A stretch of 36,685 nt of DNA from a virus. Positions within the stretch are counted from its first letter, which is position 1; each line of letters starts with the position of its first letter. Shown here piece by piece: positions 8,500 through 16,666 of this stretch. The position numbers were made by a program, and so were the translations under genes. The notes under the pieces are model-generated. The model saw nothing but the letters and a program-made list of their open reading frames with translations. It made no database searches and was not told where the DNA came from. The DNA lies in the IMG/VR virus record IMGVR_UViG_3300037264_006101, positions 1 to 36,685 of that record. One strand, 5' to 3'.

Positions 8500-9110
8500 G
8501 TCCGCTTCGCGACGCGCTTCGCCGTCGGCGACTCGAGCTCAACGTAGTTCACGTCCGCGTCCTCGAGCCCGCAGTCACCTCGGCTCGCATGATCATCGCA
8601 GAAGGCCCGAAGCAGATACTTGTTGGCGTCGACAACCCTGCTGAACCCCTCGCGGGAGTACTCCGTCAGGATTCGGTACACACGCATCGCTTCCTTCGAG
8701 CAGCCGGGCTGTGAGCACAGCTCCCCATCGAGGCGATCGAGCGCGCGCCTGTAGCGCTCCTCCGCCTTCTCATCCGAGGCGCACTCGCCCAGCGTCTCGA
8801 GCAACCACGCCAGTGCTAACGCCGCCGTCCTCACGTTGGCGGAGCCGGCCTCCGCGATCAACATTCCCTTGCAGAGAAGCTGCGTGAGCGCAGAGACGCG
8901 CCACTCATCGCCGCTCATGTCACTGGTCTTCCAGCGAGGCACGGTGATGATGCGCACCTCGTCGATGCACTCGTGATCCTCGTGTGGCTTCCACCACGCG
9001 GAGGTGGCCGACTCTGGCACGCCCGGAACGTCGAGCGCCCGGCGCTTTGCTACCAGCACGCGCCCGGACTCGAGTCTGTCCGGCAGCGACTTGCGGACCA
9101 GCTCGCGCAT
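8487..9110 (-). CDS. Unknown protein in the portal-head cluster
   Basis: This 207-residue protein starts at ATG 9110 (MRELVRKSLPDRLESGRVLV) and shares bases with the preceding stop (TGATG). No family was recognised. It is Cys-rich towards the C-terminus (LCSQPGC, FCDDHASRGDCG), which could bind zinc. The centre has helical stretches (VRTAALALAWLLETLGECAS, ERYRRALDRLDGELC). The position between a portal-adjacent small gene and the MuF-like gene suggests a minor structural or assembly role, which is inference from order only. Confidence 0.78.
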   Translation of the reverse strand: MRELVRKSLPDRLESGRVLVAKRRALDVPGVPESATSAWWKPHEDHECIDEVRIITVPRWKTSDMSGDEWRVSALTQLLCKGMLIAEAGSANVRTAALALAWLLETLGECASDEKAEERYRRALDRLDGELCSQPGCSKEAMRVYRILTEYSREGFSRVVDANKYLLRAFCDDHASRGDCGLEDADVNYVELESPTAKRVAKRTWIG

Positions 9111-9514
9111 CAGGTCACCCGAGCACGGTCGCGGGTCCCGCTGACGACCACGATGTCCACCGTGATGGCCGTACCAAGAACGATGGTCGTGACTCGGAAC
9201 GAGACCTCGTGGCCCCGCGACGGGATCGTGGCGAGCACGTTGTCGGTCAGCCCGGCGACCGCGGTCAGCTCGCGCCACACCTTCCCGGCCGCAGCATCGT
9301 AGACGGCGATGAGCGGCGTGATGCTCACGCTCGTCCCGTCGGTCACCTCGCCGGCCACGTCGCGGAAGATAGGCGTGACCTGGACGTCCTCCCACTCGCG
9401 AGCGTCGAGCACGTCGAGCCCGCTCGGATCGGTCGGGAGCCACGTTCCGAGGTCCGCTGCCGCCAGACCGGTGCGCACCACTGCGGAGCCGTCGGTGTTA
9501 TAGAGTCGCTGCAT
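9110..9514 (-). CDS. Small beta-rich protein next to the portal, possible structural protein
   Basis: The 134 residues begin at ATG 9514, with GGAGG six bases before it, and overlap the portal end by 17 bases. The sequence is beta-rich and poor in Lys (SVSITPLIAVYDAAAGKVW, VSFRVTTIVLGTAITVDIVV). This resembles a small virion decoration or head-fibre-like protein more than an enzyme. No named family was recognised. Its start inside the portal gene implies coupled translation at head assembly. Confidence 0.75.
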   Translation of the reverse strand: MQRLYNTDGSAVVRTGLAAADLGTWLPTDPSGLDVLDAREWEDVQVTPIFRDVAGEVTDGTSVSITPLIAVYDAAAGKVWRELTAVAGLTDNVLATIPSRGHEVSFRVTTIVLGTAITVDIVVVSGTRDRARVT

Positions 9515-11294
9515 CGTCGTCCTCCACTCCAGCCCCAGCGTACCTGCGAGCGGCCTCGACCGCACGCTCCAGCTTCTGGCCCTCGCTGCCCTTGCGGTCA
9601 TCCACCGCCTGCTGGGCCTCGATCATGATGTCGCGCAGCCGGTCCTGCCGAGCTGACACCGCCTCGTCGTCCTCCGGCATGATGCCGGCCACGGTGATCG
9701 GCAGCGGCTGCCTGGCGAACGGGCGGTCGAACGGCGGGAGCTCCACTCCGAGCACCTCGCTCATGATGCTCCGCGCCTCGTTGGGCGTGATGATCGCGGC
9801 CTTCGTCAGCTTGTCCGCCGCGTCCACGATCGACTCGAGGTCGCGGGTGCGCGGCCCGAGGCTCTTGAACTCCACGAGCATGATGCGCATCTCGGGGAGG
9901 ATCACGCGGTTCATGAACGCATCGAAGTCGTTGCGCTCCGGCTCGAACACCTGCTCGTCGGCGAACTTCAGCGCGCTCTCGCTTGTGGCGCGGTTAAAGT
10001 CGCGCGAGTCCCCGCGCAGTAGCCGCGGGAGGCGGAAGCTCGAGCCGATCTTGTCGATGTTGCGCTCGTCGTACTTCTGGAAGAGGGCGTCGCCCTGCTG
10101 CGCATCCACGAGCTTCTCGAACTTCAGGCGCGGCACCACGCCGCTCTCGCCAGGCGTCATCTCGTCGCCGGAGTTGACGGCCTCGATGATGAGCACCTTG
10201 TGGAAGTTCTCGCGCCCCTTCGCACGATCTCGGAAGTGCGACTCGATGCGGGCCACGCTTCCCTCGGTCAGCTCGGCGCCCGAGACGAGGAGCGCCATCG
10301 GAGGGATCGCCTTGTTGTCGAAGTAGTCATAGTTCACCTCGTCTGCCGCCCTCGATCCGAGCACGGACAGGAGGTTGCCGATCCAGCGCGGCGTGCCGTA
10401 GGCGCTGCCCGCGTCGTCGATCTTGAAGTGGATGATCTCCGTTGCCGGCCGGTCTCCCTTGCCTGCCTTCGCCTGGAACTCGGCGAGGTCGGCGTACACG
10501 GCGCCCGTCTGCTGCGAGATCACGCGCGGGTCGCCGAACTGCTTGAACCACGTCACGCGCCGCCCCACGCACTGCACGTAGCGGCGGAAGTAGCGGTGCT
10601 GCCTGATCGGCTCCAGCTCCACGAGCCCCAGCGGGACGCGGTCCTCCACCAGCGTTGAGCAGCGGTCGAGGAGCGTGCAGCGCATGTGCGCCGGCGGCAC
10701 GAGGACGAAGCGCGCCAGGTCGCCGCCCTTGCTCCTCAGCACCTCCCAGTAGGCGTTGCCGGTGACCTCGAGGTCCTTGCGCGTCCTGGTGCGGAGCGCC
10801 ACGAACGAGCCCTCCGGGTTGACGCTGTGCAGGAACGAGTCGAGGCGCATGCGCTCGAGGCGGCTGCGCTTCACGAGGCGCCCGATCTCCGCCTCAACCT
10901 GGAGGTCCTCGGGCTCGAGGGCGTCGAGGTCGTCGAGCCTCTCGCCCGCGCGCTCGGTCGCCCGGACCGCCGAGAGCCACAGCGACTCCTTCACCTCGCT
11001 CCAGGCATCGTCGCCGTCGAAGTCGACAACGGTCTTGATGCGCCACCCCTGGCCGTCGATGTTCGTGGCGTAGGCCTGCACGTTCTGGTTCAGGCTCGAG
11101 CTGTTGTCGGCGATCCGCTTCAGCGTCTCCGGGTCATAGTCCGGGTCGACGATGCCGGAGCCGAGGAGCGACGCCAGAACATCGTCGTCCTGCACGGAGG
11201 CCGGCGAGGTGATGGTCGCCCCGAGCTCGGACGCCTTGACGATGAGCTTGCGAGCGGCGCGCCTCAGTGATTCGGGTTCCTGCACGCCAGCCAT
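9498..11294 (-). CDS. Phage portal protein, PBSX-like
   Basis: This forms the dodecameric portal ring at the capsid vertex through which DNA enters. ATG 11294 was chosen because the product (598 residues, MAGVQEPESLRRAARKL) has a normal portal length. The N-terminal region has YDPETLKRIADNSSSLNQNV then QAYATNIDGQGWRI, matching the PBSX-type portal pattern of wing contacts. The core contains YGTPRWIGNLLSVLGS and IPPMALLVSGAELT, strongly portal-like. The C-terminal part has KLTKAAIITPNEAR and ends in charged helices. It heads the structural cluster but is separated from the large terminase by about 10 kb of other genes, which is unusual. Confidence 0.9.
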   Translation of the reverse strand: MAGVQEPESLRRAARKLIVKASELGATITSPASVQDDDVLASLLGSGIVDPDYDPETLKRIADNSSSLNQNVQAYATNIDGQGWRIKTVVDFDGDDAWSEVKESLWLSAVRATERAGERLDDLDALEPEDLQVEAEIGRLVKRSRLERMRLDSFLHSVNPEGSFVALRTRTRKDLEVTGNAYWEVLRSKGGDLARFVLVPPAHMRCTLLDRCSTLVEDRVPLGLVELEPIRQHRYFRRYVQCVGRRVTWFKQFGDPRVISQQTGAVYADLAEFQAKAGKGDRPATEIIHFKIDDAGSAYGTPRWIGNLLSVLGSRAADEVNYDYFDNKAIPPMALLVSGAELTEGSVARIESHFRDRAKGRENFHKVLIIEAVNSGDEMTPGESGVVPRLKFEKLVDAQQGDALFQKYDERNIDKIGSSFRLPRLLRGDSRDFNRATSESALKFADEQVFEPERNDFDAFMNRVILPEMRIMLVEFKSLGPRTRDLESIVDAADKLTKAAIITPNEARSIMSEVLGVELPPFDRPFARQPLPITVAGIMPEDDEAVSARQDRLRDIMIEAQQAVDDRKGSEGQKLERAVEAARRYAGAGVEDDDAATL

Positions 11295-11304
11295 GCTACC
11301 ACGC

Positions 11305-11568
11305 TCACGACTCCCAGGGAGACCCCCGGCGACGCGGCCTGCGCGGCCTGCGCCCGCCATGCTCCCGCAGCATGCCCTTGCCGACCTCGCACCCGGCGCA
11401 GGTGCTCAGCGCGACGTCACCGCCGGAGGCGACGGCGACTCGATGGCGCTGTGCGCAGGACTGCTCCGATAGCGTCGCCGAGAGCGGCCCGCACCTGAAG
11501 TACCCGAGCGATCGCGGGTCGAGCGAGGCCATCGCGCGCTCGCCGTCGACTACCGGCAGGCAATGCAC
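11305..11568 (-). CDS. Small Cys-containing protein, putative zinc binding
   Basis: This 87-residue product begins MHCLPVVDGERAMASLDPRS. It carries YFRCGPLSATLSEQSCAQR and STCAGCEVGK, a spacing that could form one zinc site, and ends in a very basic tail (RRPRRPRRRG). It overlaps the upstream gene by 19 bases and stops 10 bases before the portal start. Similar Cys-bearing small proteins are common in early phage regions. Function unknown; nucleic-acid binding is a guess based on the tail. Confidence 0.68.
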   Translation of the reverse strand: MHCLPVVDGERAMASLDPRSLGYFRCGPLSATLSEQSCAQRHRVAVASGGDVALSTCAGCEVGKGMLREHGGRRPRRPRRRGSPWES

Positions 11569-11765
11569 CGGATGGAACCGTCGGTGCAGACGGACATCGA
11601 TCGCACCTCGAGGCCGTCCCTCTCGATGAGCTCTCGCGCCTGCTCCCGCGCCGCGTCGATGTTGGCAGCCGTCACGTTGAAGTCGCGGTGCAGCCTCGGC
11701 CTCTCCGGCTGCGATGTCCCGCGGGTTGGGCGTGGGATGGAGTGGACCGTGACCCTAACGCGCAT
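11550..11765 (-). CDS. Small conserved-looking phage protein of unknown function
   Basis: The 71 residues start at ATG 11765 (MRVRVTVHSIPRPTRG), sharing bases with the preceding stop. The pattern is beta strand, then helix (AANIDAAREQARELIERDG), then VRSMSVCTDGSI. This resembles small alpha/beta phage proteins that transform an N-terminal strand and an 'Ala-Arg' helix, but no named family can be given. It is part of a run of coupled small genes upstream of the portal. Confidence 0.72.
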   Translation of the reverse strand: MRVRVTVHSIPRPTRGTSQPERPRLHRDFNVTAANIDAAREQARELIERDGLEVRSMSVCTDGSIRCIACR

Positions 11766-11956
11766 CAGGCAACCTCGTCGACGGCGAAGCTCGCACGGTG
11801 GCCGAGCTTGCGCAACACCGCCTCCGCGTCCTCGCCCCACGCCTCGATGCCGTGGCCGCTGATCTTGCCATGGAACAGACCGGACTCGGCGTCCTCGGAG
11901 ATGACCGCCAGGAAGGCCCCGTGCTCCGTCACCAGCTCGTACGTGATGCTGCCCAT
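11765..11956 (-). CDS. Small protein, HicB-like appearance
   Basis: ATG 11956 was chosen because AGAAGG lies nine bases upstream; it gives 63 residues. An in-frame GTG at 12097 would add 47 residues but has no ribosome site. The visible pattern is SITYELVTEHGAFLAVISED, a loop with FHGKISGHG, and a helix (EDAEAVLRKLG). It resembles a partial HicB-type fold, in which a strand pair and a helix recognise a partner. No HicA-like toxin is adjacent, so an antitoxin role is not supported. Weak call. Confidence 0.6.
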   Translation of the reverse strand: MGSITYELVTEHGAFLAVISEDAESGLFHGKISGHGIEAWGEDAEAVLRKLGHRASFAVDEVA

Positions 11957-12121
11957 GGCGAACTGCCTTCTGTTGAACGGCTCGTGAGTGCGCCCACGGT
12001 CCTCAAGATAGGAGCGGAGCGGTGTCAACTGCGTGCAAGCCGCACCAGGCCAAGTCGGATGCTCTGCTATTAACTTATGCACTTGCTCAGCATGCACTAC
12101 TTGAATGCTGCTTTAGCGCGC

Positions 12122-13474
12122 CTACTGATCACTTGCATTCTCCAGCACGGCGCGGACATGCGCTGCAATTGCCCGCATAAACATGGGCGGGACCGAGTTA
12201 CCACAGACTGCCCAAGCATCTGCCCAGTCCTTGCGAGCTGCCCCAGATTCAGGAAACCGATACTCGTCTGGAAACGAGCAGAGTCGCATCACCTCGCCAA
12301 CGCTAAGCCCACGCGGCTTATCGTGGGTACTTAGGAAAACCAAATCATGACCGAAGCTACCATAGCTCCGTACAGTTGGCGATGAAGTGCTTGGATCCAC
12401 GGTCTTGGCAGACTTGCCTGGCATGAGCTTGCTTGCAAGCTCCTGGAACCGCTTGCTCAGCGCTGGCGATTGCAGGTAATTCGAGCGTGGGCGAACCATG
12501 AGCCACATGAGACCGTTGAACTCTGCCGTCTTGGTAATCGATGGGCTTGGTCGGCTTGGATCGACGATCTGACGATCTCTCCATGAGCCGTCGCGCCGAT
12601 GCTGACTACCGTTCTCTCCTGGTCTCATTCGCTCAGCAAGTTTGGCAACAGTTGCATGCAGGTCGGGCGCCTGCATGCATGCATCCCGGGCCACATACGA
12701 ACCGCTGCTCTTACTCAGAACTCCTGCCGCGTCTCTCTGAACGTCGAACGCCTTGTTGTGCGGTTTCCAATGCGACCCAGGTGCCCTCTCTCCGGCCACG
12801 TGTGCGAACCCACCAAGCCACGGGCATGCGTAGCCCACGCTGATCGGCTCTCGTTCTGCAATTGGATGACTCGGATCAATGCACAGATCCTCACGCAGGC
12901 CAATAAAGATGACCCTTTTTCTTGACTGCGGCACGCCAAACCATTTTGCATCAAGCAGTCTGCAGGACACGCGGTATCCACAGGCCTTGAGTTCTCTTAG
13001 CGCCTCGCGAAACACCCAGCGCATCTTTCCCTTGACCATGCCGGAGACGTTCTCCATCACAAACGCCCTGGGCCGAAGGCCAGCCAGCAACCGAGCATAC
13101 TCCTTGAACAGAGAGTTGCGTGGGTCTGTCAGGTCGCGCTTTCCAGCGGTCGAGAATCCCTGGCACGGAGGCGAGCCATCCAGCACATCCAGCTCTGATG
13201 GCCCAAGGCGAGCCATCGACAGCGCATTATCAACAGTGAGCTTGGAAACGTCTCCCTCGTAGACGAGTGTGTTTGGAAAGTTCAACCGATATGCTGCGGC
13301 TGGATACTTTGCCCACTCCACTGCCAGTCTTACGTCATAGCCCGCAGCACGATAACCCATGGAGCTCCCGCCGCCTCCGGCAAAAAGAGACACCACGGTA
13401 GGTGAATGCGGCTTGCGCCCTGCGACCATCTCCCTCCACGCAACAGACAGCTCTTGCCCGTATGGATCGTTCAT
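12122..13474 (-). CDS. DNA (cytosine-5-)-methyltransferase
   Basis: It transfers a methyl group from S-adenosylmethionine to C5 of cytosine in a specific site. All key motifs are visible in 450 residues: SAM binding VVSLFAGGGGSSMGYRAAG (27-45), catalytic PPCQGFS with Cys 104, ENV (141-143), QSRKRVIFIG (183-192), and the final GNSVPP (425-430). A variable target-recognition region lies between about 210 and 340. Length and order are normal, so it should be active. No restriction enzyme gene is nearby, so it is an orphan, probably protecting phage DNA. Codons here are richer in A and T than in the flanking genes, which suggests recent transfer. It follows the ParB-like gene by four bases. Confidence 0.93.
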   Translation of the reverse strand: MNDPYGQELSVAWREMVAGRKPHSPTVVSLFAGGGGSSMGYRAAGYDVRLAVEWAKYPAAAYRLNFPNTLVYEGDVSKLTVDNALSMARLGPSELDVLDGSPPCQGFSTAGKRDLTDPRNSLFKEYARLLAGLRPRAFVMENVSGMVKGKMRWVFREALRELKACGYRVSCRLLDAKWFGVPQSRKRVIFIGLREDLCIDPSHPIAEREPISVGYACPWLGGFAHVAGERAPGSHWKPHNKAFDVQRDAAGVLSKSSGSYVARDACMQAPDLHATVAKLAERMRPGENGSQHRRDGSWRDRQIVDPSRPSPSITKTAEFNGLMWLMVRPRSNYLQSPALSKRFQELASKLMPGKSAKTVDPSTSSPTVRSYGSFGHDLVFLSTHDKPRGLSVGEVMRLCSFPDEYRFPESGAARKDWADAWAVCGNSVPPMFMRAIAAHVRAVLENASDQ

Positions 13475-13478
13475 GGTG

Positions 13479-14156
13479 CTAGACCGGCACGTCGCCGTTG
13501 CAGTGCGGGCACTTCACAACCTTAACGTCATCGGCAGCTGCTTCCCCAAACTCAGGAAAGACTGCCTGGTTTGGGTCTAGCAGTGCCAGCCTATTCTGTT
13601 CTGAAACTTTCAACAGCTCTAGCGAGCGCTCGTTGAAGCCGGTGCTTTGCAGCAGATCGTTTCCAACACCTGCGATGCTGGTGAGCATCCTTAGCAGCTC
13701 CTCATCATTCCATCCGCCTATTTCCACAATTCGATTGTCCGCCAGCAGGTATGCCTCAGCCTCGTCATCGCTCTTGAATGCCACTCCGCGCAGCACCGGG
13801 ATCAGCCACTCGCCGCCAGGGCCAAGCTGTACTCGCTCTGGCGGAGGTCCACCGGCCTGCTTCATCGCTGTCAGGTTCTCGAGCCTGCCGTGACCAGCGA
13901 CCATCTTGCCGGAGCGCTCGTCGATGAGGATGGGCTGCGTGTAACCCCACCGGTTGATCGACTCGCTCAGGGCCGTGTGGTCATGGAGCTTCGGGTTGCG
14001 CGGCCAGCGCTCCAGCTTGGTCAGCGGGATCATGTCGACCCGCATGGTCGGGGCCTCCGCGTTGACTTGCGGCTCCGAGGCTGGCTTCGGCTTCGGCCTC
14101 AGAACTGCCTTGCGCGCAGCCTTGTGATCGCTCTTGGCTGGATTGCTCGTGCCCAC
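13479..14156 (-). CDS. ParB/sulfiredoxin-like domain protein
   Basis: The start is GTG 14156, preceded by GGGAAGGTAG; 225 residues. After a basic, Pro-rich N-terminus come IPLTKLERWPRNPKLHDHTA (residues 43-62), SINRWGYTQPILID and MVAGHGRLENLTAMK (85-99), the hallmark ParB N-terminal nucleotide-binding fold. AEAYLLADNRIVEIGGWND follows as in phage ParB-like proteins. The end carries CPHCNGDV, half a zinc site. In phages such proteins commonly sit next to DNA methyltransferases, as here. It is not a plasmid partition protein by context (no ParA). The exact activity, nuclease or CTPase-like DNA binding, cannot be told. The 3' half is poorer in GC, like the methyltransferase. Confidence 0.87.
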   Translation of the reverse strand: MGTSNPAKSDHKAARKAVLRPKPKPASEPQVNAEAPTMRVDMIPLTKLERWPRNPKLHDHTALSESINRWGYTQPILIDERSGKMVAGHGRLENLTAMKQAGGPPPERVQLGPGGEWLIPVLRGVAFKSDDEAEAYLLADNRIVEIGGWNDEELLRMLTSIAGVGNDLLQSTGFNERSLELLKVSEQNRLALLDPNQAVFPEFGEAAADDVKVVKCPHCNGDVPV

Positions 14157-14212
14157 GATGTTCTACCTTCCCCGCCACCTGGCGCATCAGCACGCGCGGA
14201 TGAGTACCAATA

Positions 14213-14227
14213 GCGCAGATGCTGCGC
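14213..14227. other. Perfect hairpin between two genes
   Basis: GCGCAG, a three-base ATG loop, then CTGCGC form a perfect 6-bp stem in the 79-base gap before the ParB-like gene is read out to its downstream neighbour's end. There is no T-run, so it is not a clear terminator; it may be an operator or an RNA stem. Confidence 0.4.
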
Positions 14228-14235
14228 AATGGACC

Positions 14236-14436
14236 CTATGGCAGCGGCCTCTCGTACCTTCTACGAATCGCGCCCTCGCACTCCGCGGAGCAGGCGTGGA
14301 ACGCGCCCACCCAGCCGAAGATCGAGAACGCCCTCCAGGGTGGCCGCAGGTCAACGCCGTTCTGCTCCGTCTCCGTCTTGGCGCGGCACTCGTCGCACAG
14401 GAAGACCCAGGAGCGCTCGATGGGCAGGACGACCAT
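14236..14436 (-). CDS. Small zinc-knuckle-like protein
   Basis: The 66 residues begin MVVLPIERSWVFLCDECRAK. CDEC near residue 14 and HACSAEC near residue 48 give a C2-type pair with the spacing of a small zinc ribbon. The end is basic (GAIRRRYERP). The ribosome site before ATG 14436 is weak. It lies between coupled small genes and the hairpin before the ParB-like gene. Unknown function, possibly an early regulator or host-takeover protein. Confidence 0.62.
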   Translation of the reverse strand: MVVLPIERSWVFLCDECRAKTETEQNGVDLRPPWRAFSIFGWVGAFHACSAECEGAIRRRYERPLP

Positions 14437-14467
14437 GGCCGGGTCGAACCTAGCACGCGACCCGCTG

Positions 14468-14704
14468 CTAGCCCCGCCTCTCGACCATCGCGGTGCTGGC
14501 GTCCGTGTCGAAGACGACCGTGAGGCACTCGCCGTGCTCCATCCAGGGCGAGATTGCCTTGAACGCCTCCTCGGACCGCGACTCTAGTAGCACGTCACGC
14601 TCCGCATCGGAGAGGCCGGCAACACCAGCAACGTCACGCTCCACGCTCTCGCGCACGGACTCCCACACGCCGTCTGGGTCCTTCATGTAGACCATGACCT
14701 TCAC
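14468..14704 (-). CDS. Small acidic protein of unknown function
   Basis: The 78 residues start at GTG 14704 in a GTGA overlap with the preceding gene (VKVMVYMKDPDGVWESVRES). It is a strand followed by helices (LSDAERDVLLESRSEEAFKA) and a C-terminal strand pair (ECLTVVFDTDASTAMV). The fold looks like a small alpha/beta phage protein. No family recognised. Confidence 0.72.
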   Translation of the reverse strand: MKVMVYMKDPDGVWESVRESVERDVAGVAGLSDAERDVLLESRSEEAFKAISPWMEHGECLTVVFDTDASTAMVERRG

Positions 14705-14880
14705 ATCTCCTCCTGCTGCTGCCGAAGCAGCGCGATGATCTCTGCCTGAAGGCGAGCGCGCCGCTTGGCCCAGGCCTCAGTCTCCCGCCTGGAGAAGCCC
14801 TCAAGCTCGATGGCCGCAGCAAGCTCGCGCTCCAGCCGCTCGAGCCTGGTTCGTATCAGACCCAAACGCTGTGGATGCAC
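14701..14880 (-). CDS. Short coiled-coil protein
   Basis: This is a 59-residue gene. GTG 14880 gives MHPQRLGLIRTRLERLEREL and then a continuous charged helix (AIELEGFSRRETEAWAKR, ARLQAEIIALLRQQQEEM). The heptad-like Leu spacing suggests a coiled coil. It overlaps the upstream gene end by 25 bases, and its stop shares bases with the next GTG. A TTG at 14865 is another possible start. Function unknown. Confidence 0.6.
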   Translation of the reverse strand: MHPQRLGLIRTRLERLERELAAAIELEGFSRRETEAWAKRRARLQAEIIALLRQQQEEM

Positions 14881-15071
14881 GGGTCGTCCCCCGGCATGCG
14901 GTCGATGCGCGCCAGCCCGAGCGCGAGCATCTCGCCGACCGCCTCGTCCAGCCCGTCGAACTCACGCGCCTGCGGCGTCGGCTCGTGGGTTCCCGGCCCG
15001 ATGACCCACCTGCGCACCACGGCCCTGCCCGGGGCGTCGCGAGGAGAGTCGTACACGACGAACATGTCCAT
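14856..15071 (-). CDS. Small protein of unknown function
   Basis: The 71 residues start at ATG 15071 (MDMFVVYDSPRDAPGRAVVR), in a TGATG overlap with the preceding stop. A strand region is followed by EFDGLDEAVGEMLALGLARI and then DRMPGDDPCIHSVWV. The compact alpha/beta layout is typical of phage accessory proteins. No named family was recognised. Confidence 0.74.
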   Translation of the reverse strand: MDMFVVYDSPRDAPGRAVVRRWVIGPGTHEPTPQAREFDGLDEAVGEMLALGLARIDRMPGDDPCIHSVWV

Positions 15072-15412
15072 CAGTTGAGCCCCTGGCTCGCGCGCTGCTG
15101 GGAGCACTCGGGACACTCGCGCGCCTGCGCCTGCACGTGGGCGAGGTCGAGCATGACTCGGACGAGATCCACGCGAACCGCCTCGACGGCCTGGTCCAGC
15201 AGCCGCCCGGAGAAGTCCGCGGCGCACTCATCGTCGCGGGCCGCGCCGAGCGGGAGCGAGTAGGCCAGGACGAGCCCCGAGCCGCCCCTCTCGACGAGGA
15301 GCACCTCCGCGCGACCGTCGACGTGTCGAGCCGCCTCCACCGTGAACTCGATGCGGACGGATGCCGCGCCGCGCTCGATGATGCCGCGACACACCGCGTC
15401 GGGATCGATCAC
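15071..15412 (-). CDS. Unknown protein with C-terminal CxxC
   Basis: GTG 15412 was chosen because GGGGAGG stands seven bases before it; the 113 residues begin MIDPDAVCRGIIERGAASVR. An upstream GTG at 15442 would add ten residues with no good ribosome site. The middle has two strands (VDGRAEVLLVERGGSGLVL) and two helices (LLDQAVEAVRVDLVRVMLDL). The end holds ARECPECSQQRA, one CxxC. No known family. Confidence 0.7.
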   Translation of the reverse strand: MIDPDAVCRGIIERGAASVRIEFTVEAARHVDGRAEVLLVERGGSGLVLAYSLPLGAARDDECAADFSGRLLDQAVEAVRVDLVRVMLDLAHVQAQARECPECSQQRASQGLN

Positions 15413-15446
15413 TCGGCAGCCTCCCCATTCGGTCCGCTGCACGAAC

Positions 15447-16199
15447 TCATGTTCTCTGTTCCTCGAATTGCATCACTTCCTGGCTGAGTCTCTTGGCTGC
15501 GATTTCGCAGTACCGCTCCTCGATTTCGATGCCGATGGCGCGCCTGCCGGCCGCCTTGGCGACAACGAGGGTGGTGCCGCTGCCGGCGAACGGGTCCAGG
15601 ACGAGATCTCCCTGGCGCGTAGACGCCATGACCAGCGGGCGGATAACCCTCTCCGGCTTCTGGGTTGGGTGGTCTACCTTGCCGGGCTGGCCGTGCCTGA
15701 AATTGTCCGCCACGAACACGTTTGACCGGGGCGCATCCCTGCCTGTCGGCGTCCACGTGCGGCCCGCAGGATAGGCGTAGAGACACAACTCGGCGCCACT
15801 TGGCCACCCAGAGCCAGGGGGGGCAGGAGCAGGGCATTCCTTGACCCAGACGAGAAAGCGCGTGGACATGCCGCTTTTCTCCAGATCTTCCACGAGCGGC
15901 CCCATCTGGCGGTGACCAATCCACGCATAGAGGCTGCCGTTGGGCGCCAGGCGCTCACGTGCGAGAGACATCGCCTCTCGCACGGTGGCAATCATCGTCG
16001 GCCAGTCGTCGTCGCCCTTGAAAAAATCGAGACGCCTAGACCCGTTTCCGGGCCGCCCAACATGCACGGACCCAGAGACCGAGACCGCATACGGCGGGTC
16101 GGTCACAACCGCGCTTACGAGCAGCGGCAGCGCCGGCATAATCTCGCGACAATCGCCGTGATAAATCGCGATGCCAGCGTGCTCGTAGTACGGGGTCAC
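15447..16199 (-). CDS. Beta-class DNA amino-methyltransferase (N6-adenine or N4-cytosine)
   Basis: It methylates an exocyclic amino group of adenine or cytosine in DNA with S-adenosylmethionine. The 250 residues show catalytic DPPY at 34-37 near the N-terminus, HPTQKP at 177-182, and the SAM loop DPFAGSGTT at 202-210 near the C-terminus. Catalytic motif before SAM motif is the beta-class order. Length is usual, and no motif is damaged. The start is GTG 16199 in a GTGA overlap. No partner endonuclease is visible, so it is likely an orphan anti-restriction or regulatory methylase. Which base it modifies cannot be read from DPPY alone. GC is lower than in its neighbours. Confidence 0.92.
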   Translation of the reverse strand: MTPYYEHAGIAIYHGDCREIMPALPLLVSAVVTDPPYAVSVSGSVHVGRPGNGSRRLDFFKGDDDWPTMIATVREAMSLARERLAPNGSLYAWIGHRQMGPLVEDLEKSGMSTRFLVWVKECPAPAPPGSGWPSGAELCLYAYPAGRTWTPTGRDAPRSNVFVADNFRHGQPGKVDHPTQKPERVIRPLVMASTRQGDLVLDPFAGSGTTLVVAKAAGRRAIGIEIEERYCEIAAKRLSQEVMQFEEQRT

Positions 16200-16660
16200 G
16201 CGCCGACCTCGCGCTCAACCGCGGGGTCGAAATCCTCGTACAGAGACCACGTGTCCTTGATGCTGGCGCAGGGGACCTCGATGAGGCGGCGAACATCGCA
16301 GCTCCGCACAGTCGCGCACGGCTCGCCCTTGTGGTTGTAGATCTCTTCGACTTCCCACCACGTCGCCCCGTCGTCCGGGCAGACGAGCATCATCCCAACC
16401 TGAACATAGGGCAGTGGACGGGACGCCTTGGCCACCACTTCGTCGCCAACAACCTTGTTAACCGGGGCCTCGATTTTTGCGCTGTTAAGCGCTTTTCGGC
16501 GCAGTTGAAATACCCGACGTTGGGCCTCTTGCTTGTCCATCGGCTCGCCTTTTGGGTTGTTTCGGTACGTGGACTGCCATGCGCCGCGTCCGTCATATTC
16601 ATCGATTGCCCAGCCCTTACCGCTATCTAGCGGACGGACATGGAAGATTGAGTTGCTCAT
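16196..16660 (-). CDS. Unknown protein upstream of the methyltransferase
   Basis: The 154 residues begin MSNSIFHVRPLDSGKGWAID. The N-terminal part reads like a small 'signature' phage module (DGRGAWQSTYRNNPKGEP, QEAQRRVFQLRRKAL); the C-terminal half has WWEVEEIYNHKGEPCATVRS and could be an SH3-like barrel. No family named. Its codons include more A and T than neighbours. Its stop couples to the methyltransferase start, so the pair may have arrived together. Confidence 0.75.
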   Translation of the reverse strand: MSNSIFHVRPLDSGKGWAIDEYDGRGAWQSTYRNNPKGEPMDKQEAQRRVFQLRRKALNSAKIEAPVNKVVGDEVVAKASRPLPYVQVGMMLVCPDDGATWWEVEEIYNHKGEPCATVRSCDVRRLIEVPCASIKDTWSLYEDFDPAVEREVGA

Positions 16661-16666
16661 GGGGTG

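Noticed and set aside
12005-12028. TTGACA and TATCTT on the minus strand as a promoter
   Set aside because: The spacer is 12 bases, too short for a normal sigma-70-type promoter.
11957-12097. 47-residue N-terminal extension of the HicB-like small gene
   Set aside because: It would need a GTG with no ribosome site, and the inner ATG has one.
16479-16492. GCGCT-GTTA-AGCGC hairpin followed by T-run on the plus strand as a terminator
   Set aside because: It lies inside a minus-strand gene and there is no plus-strand gene upstream to terminate.
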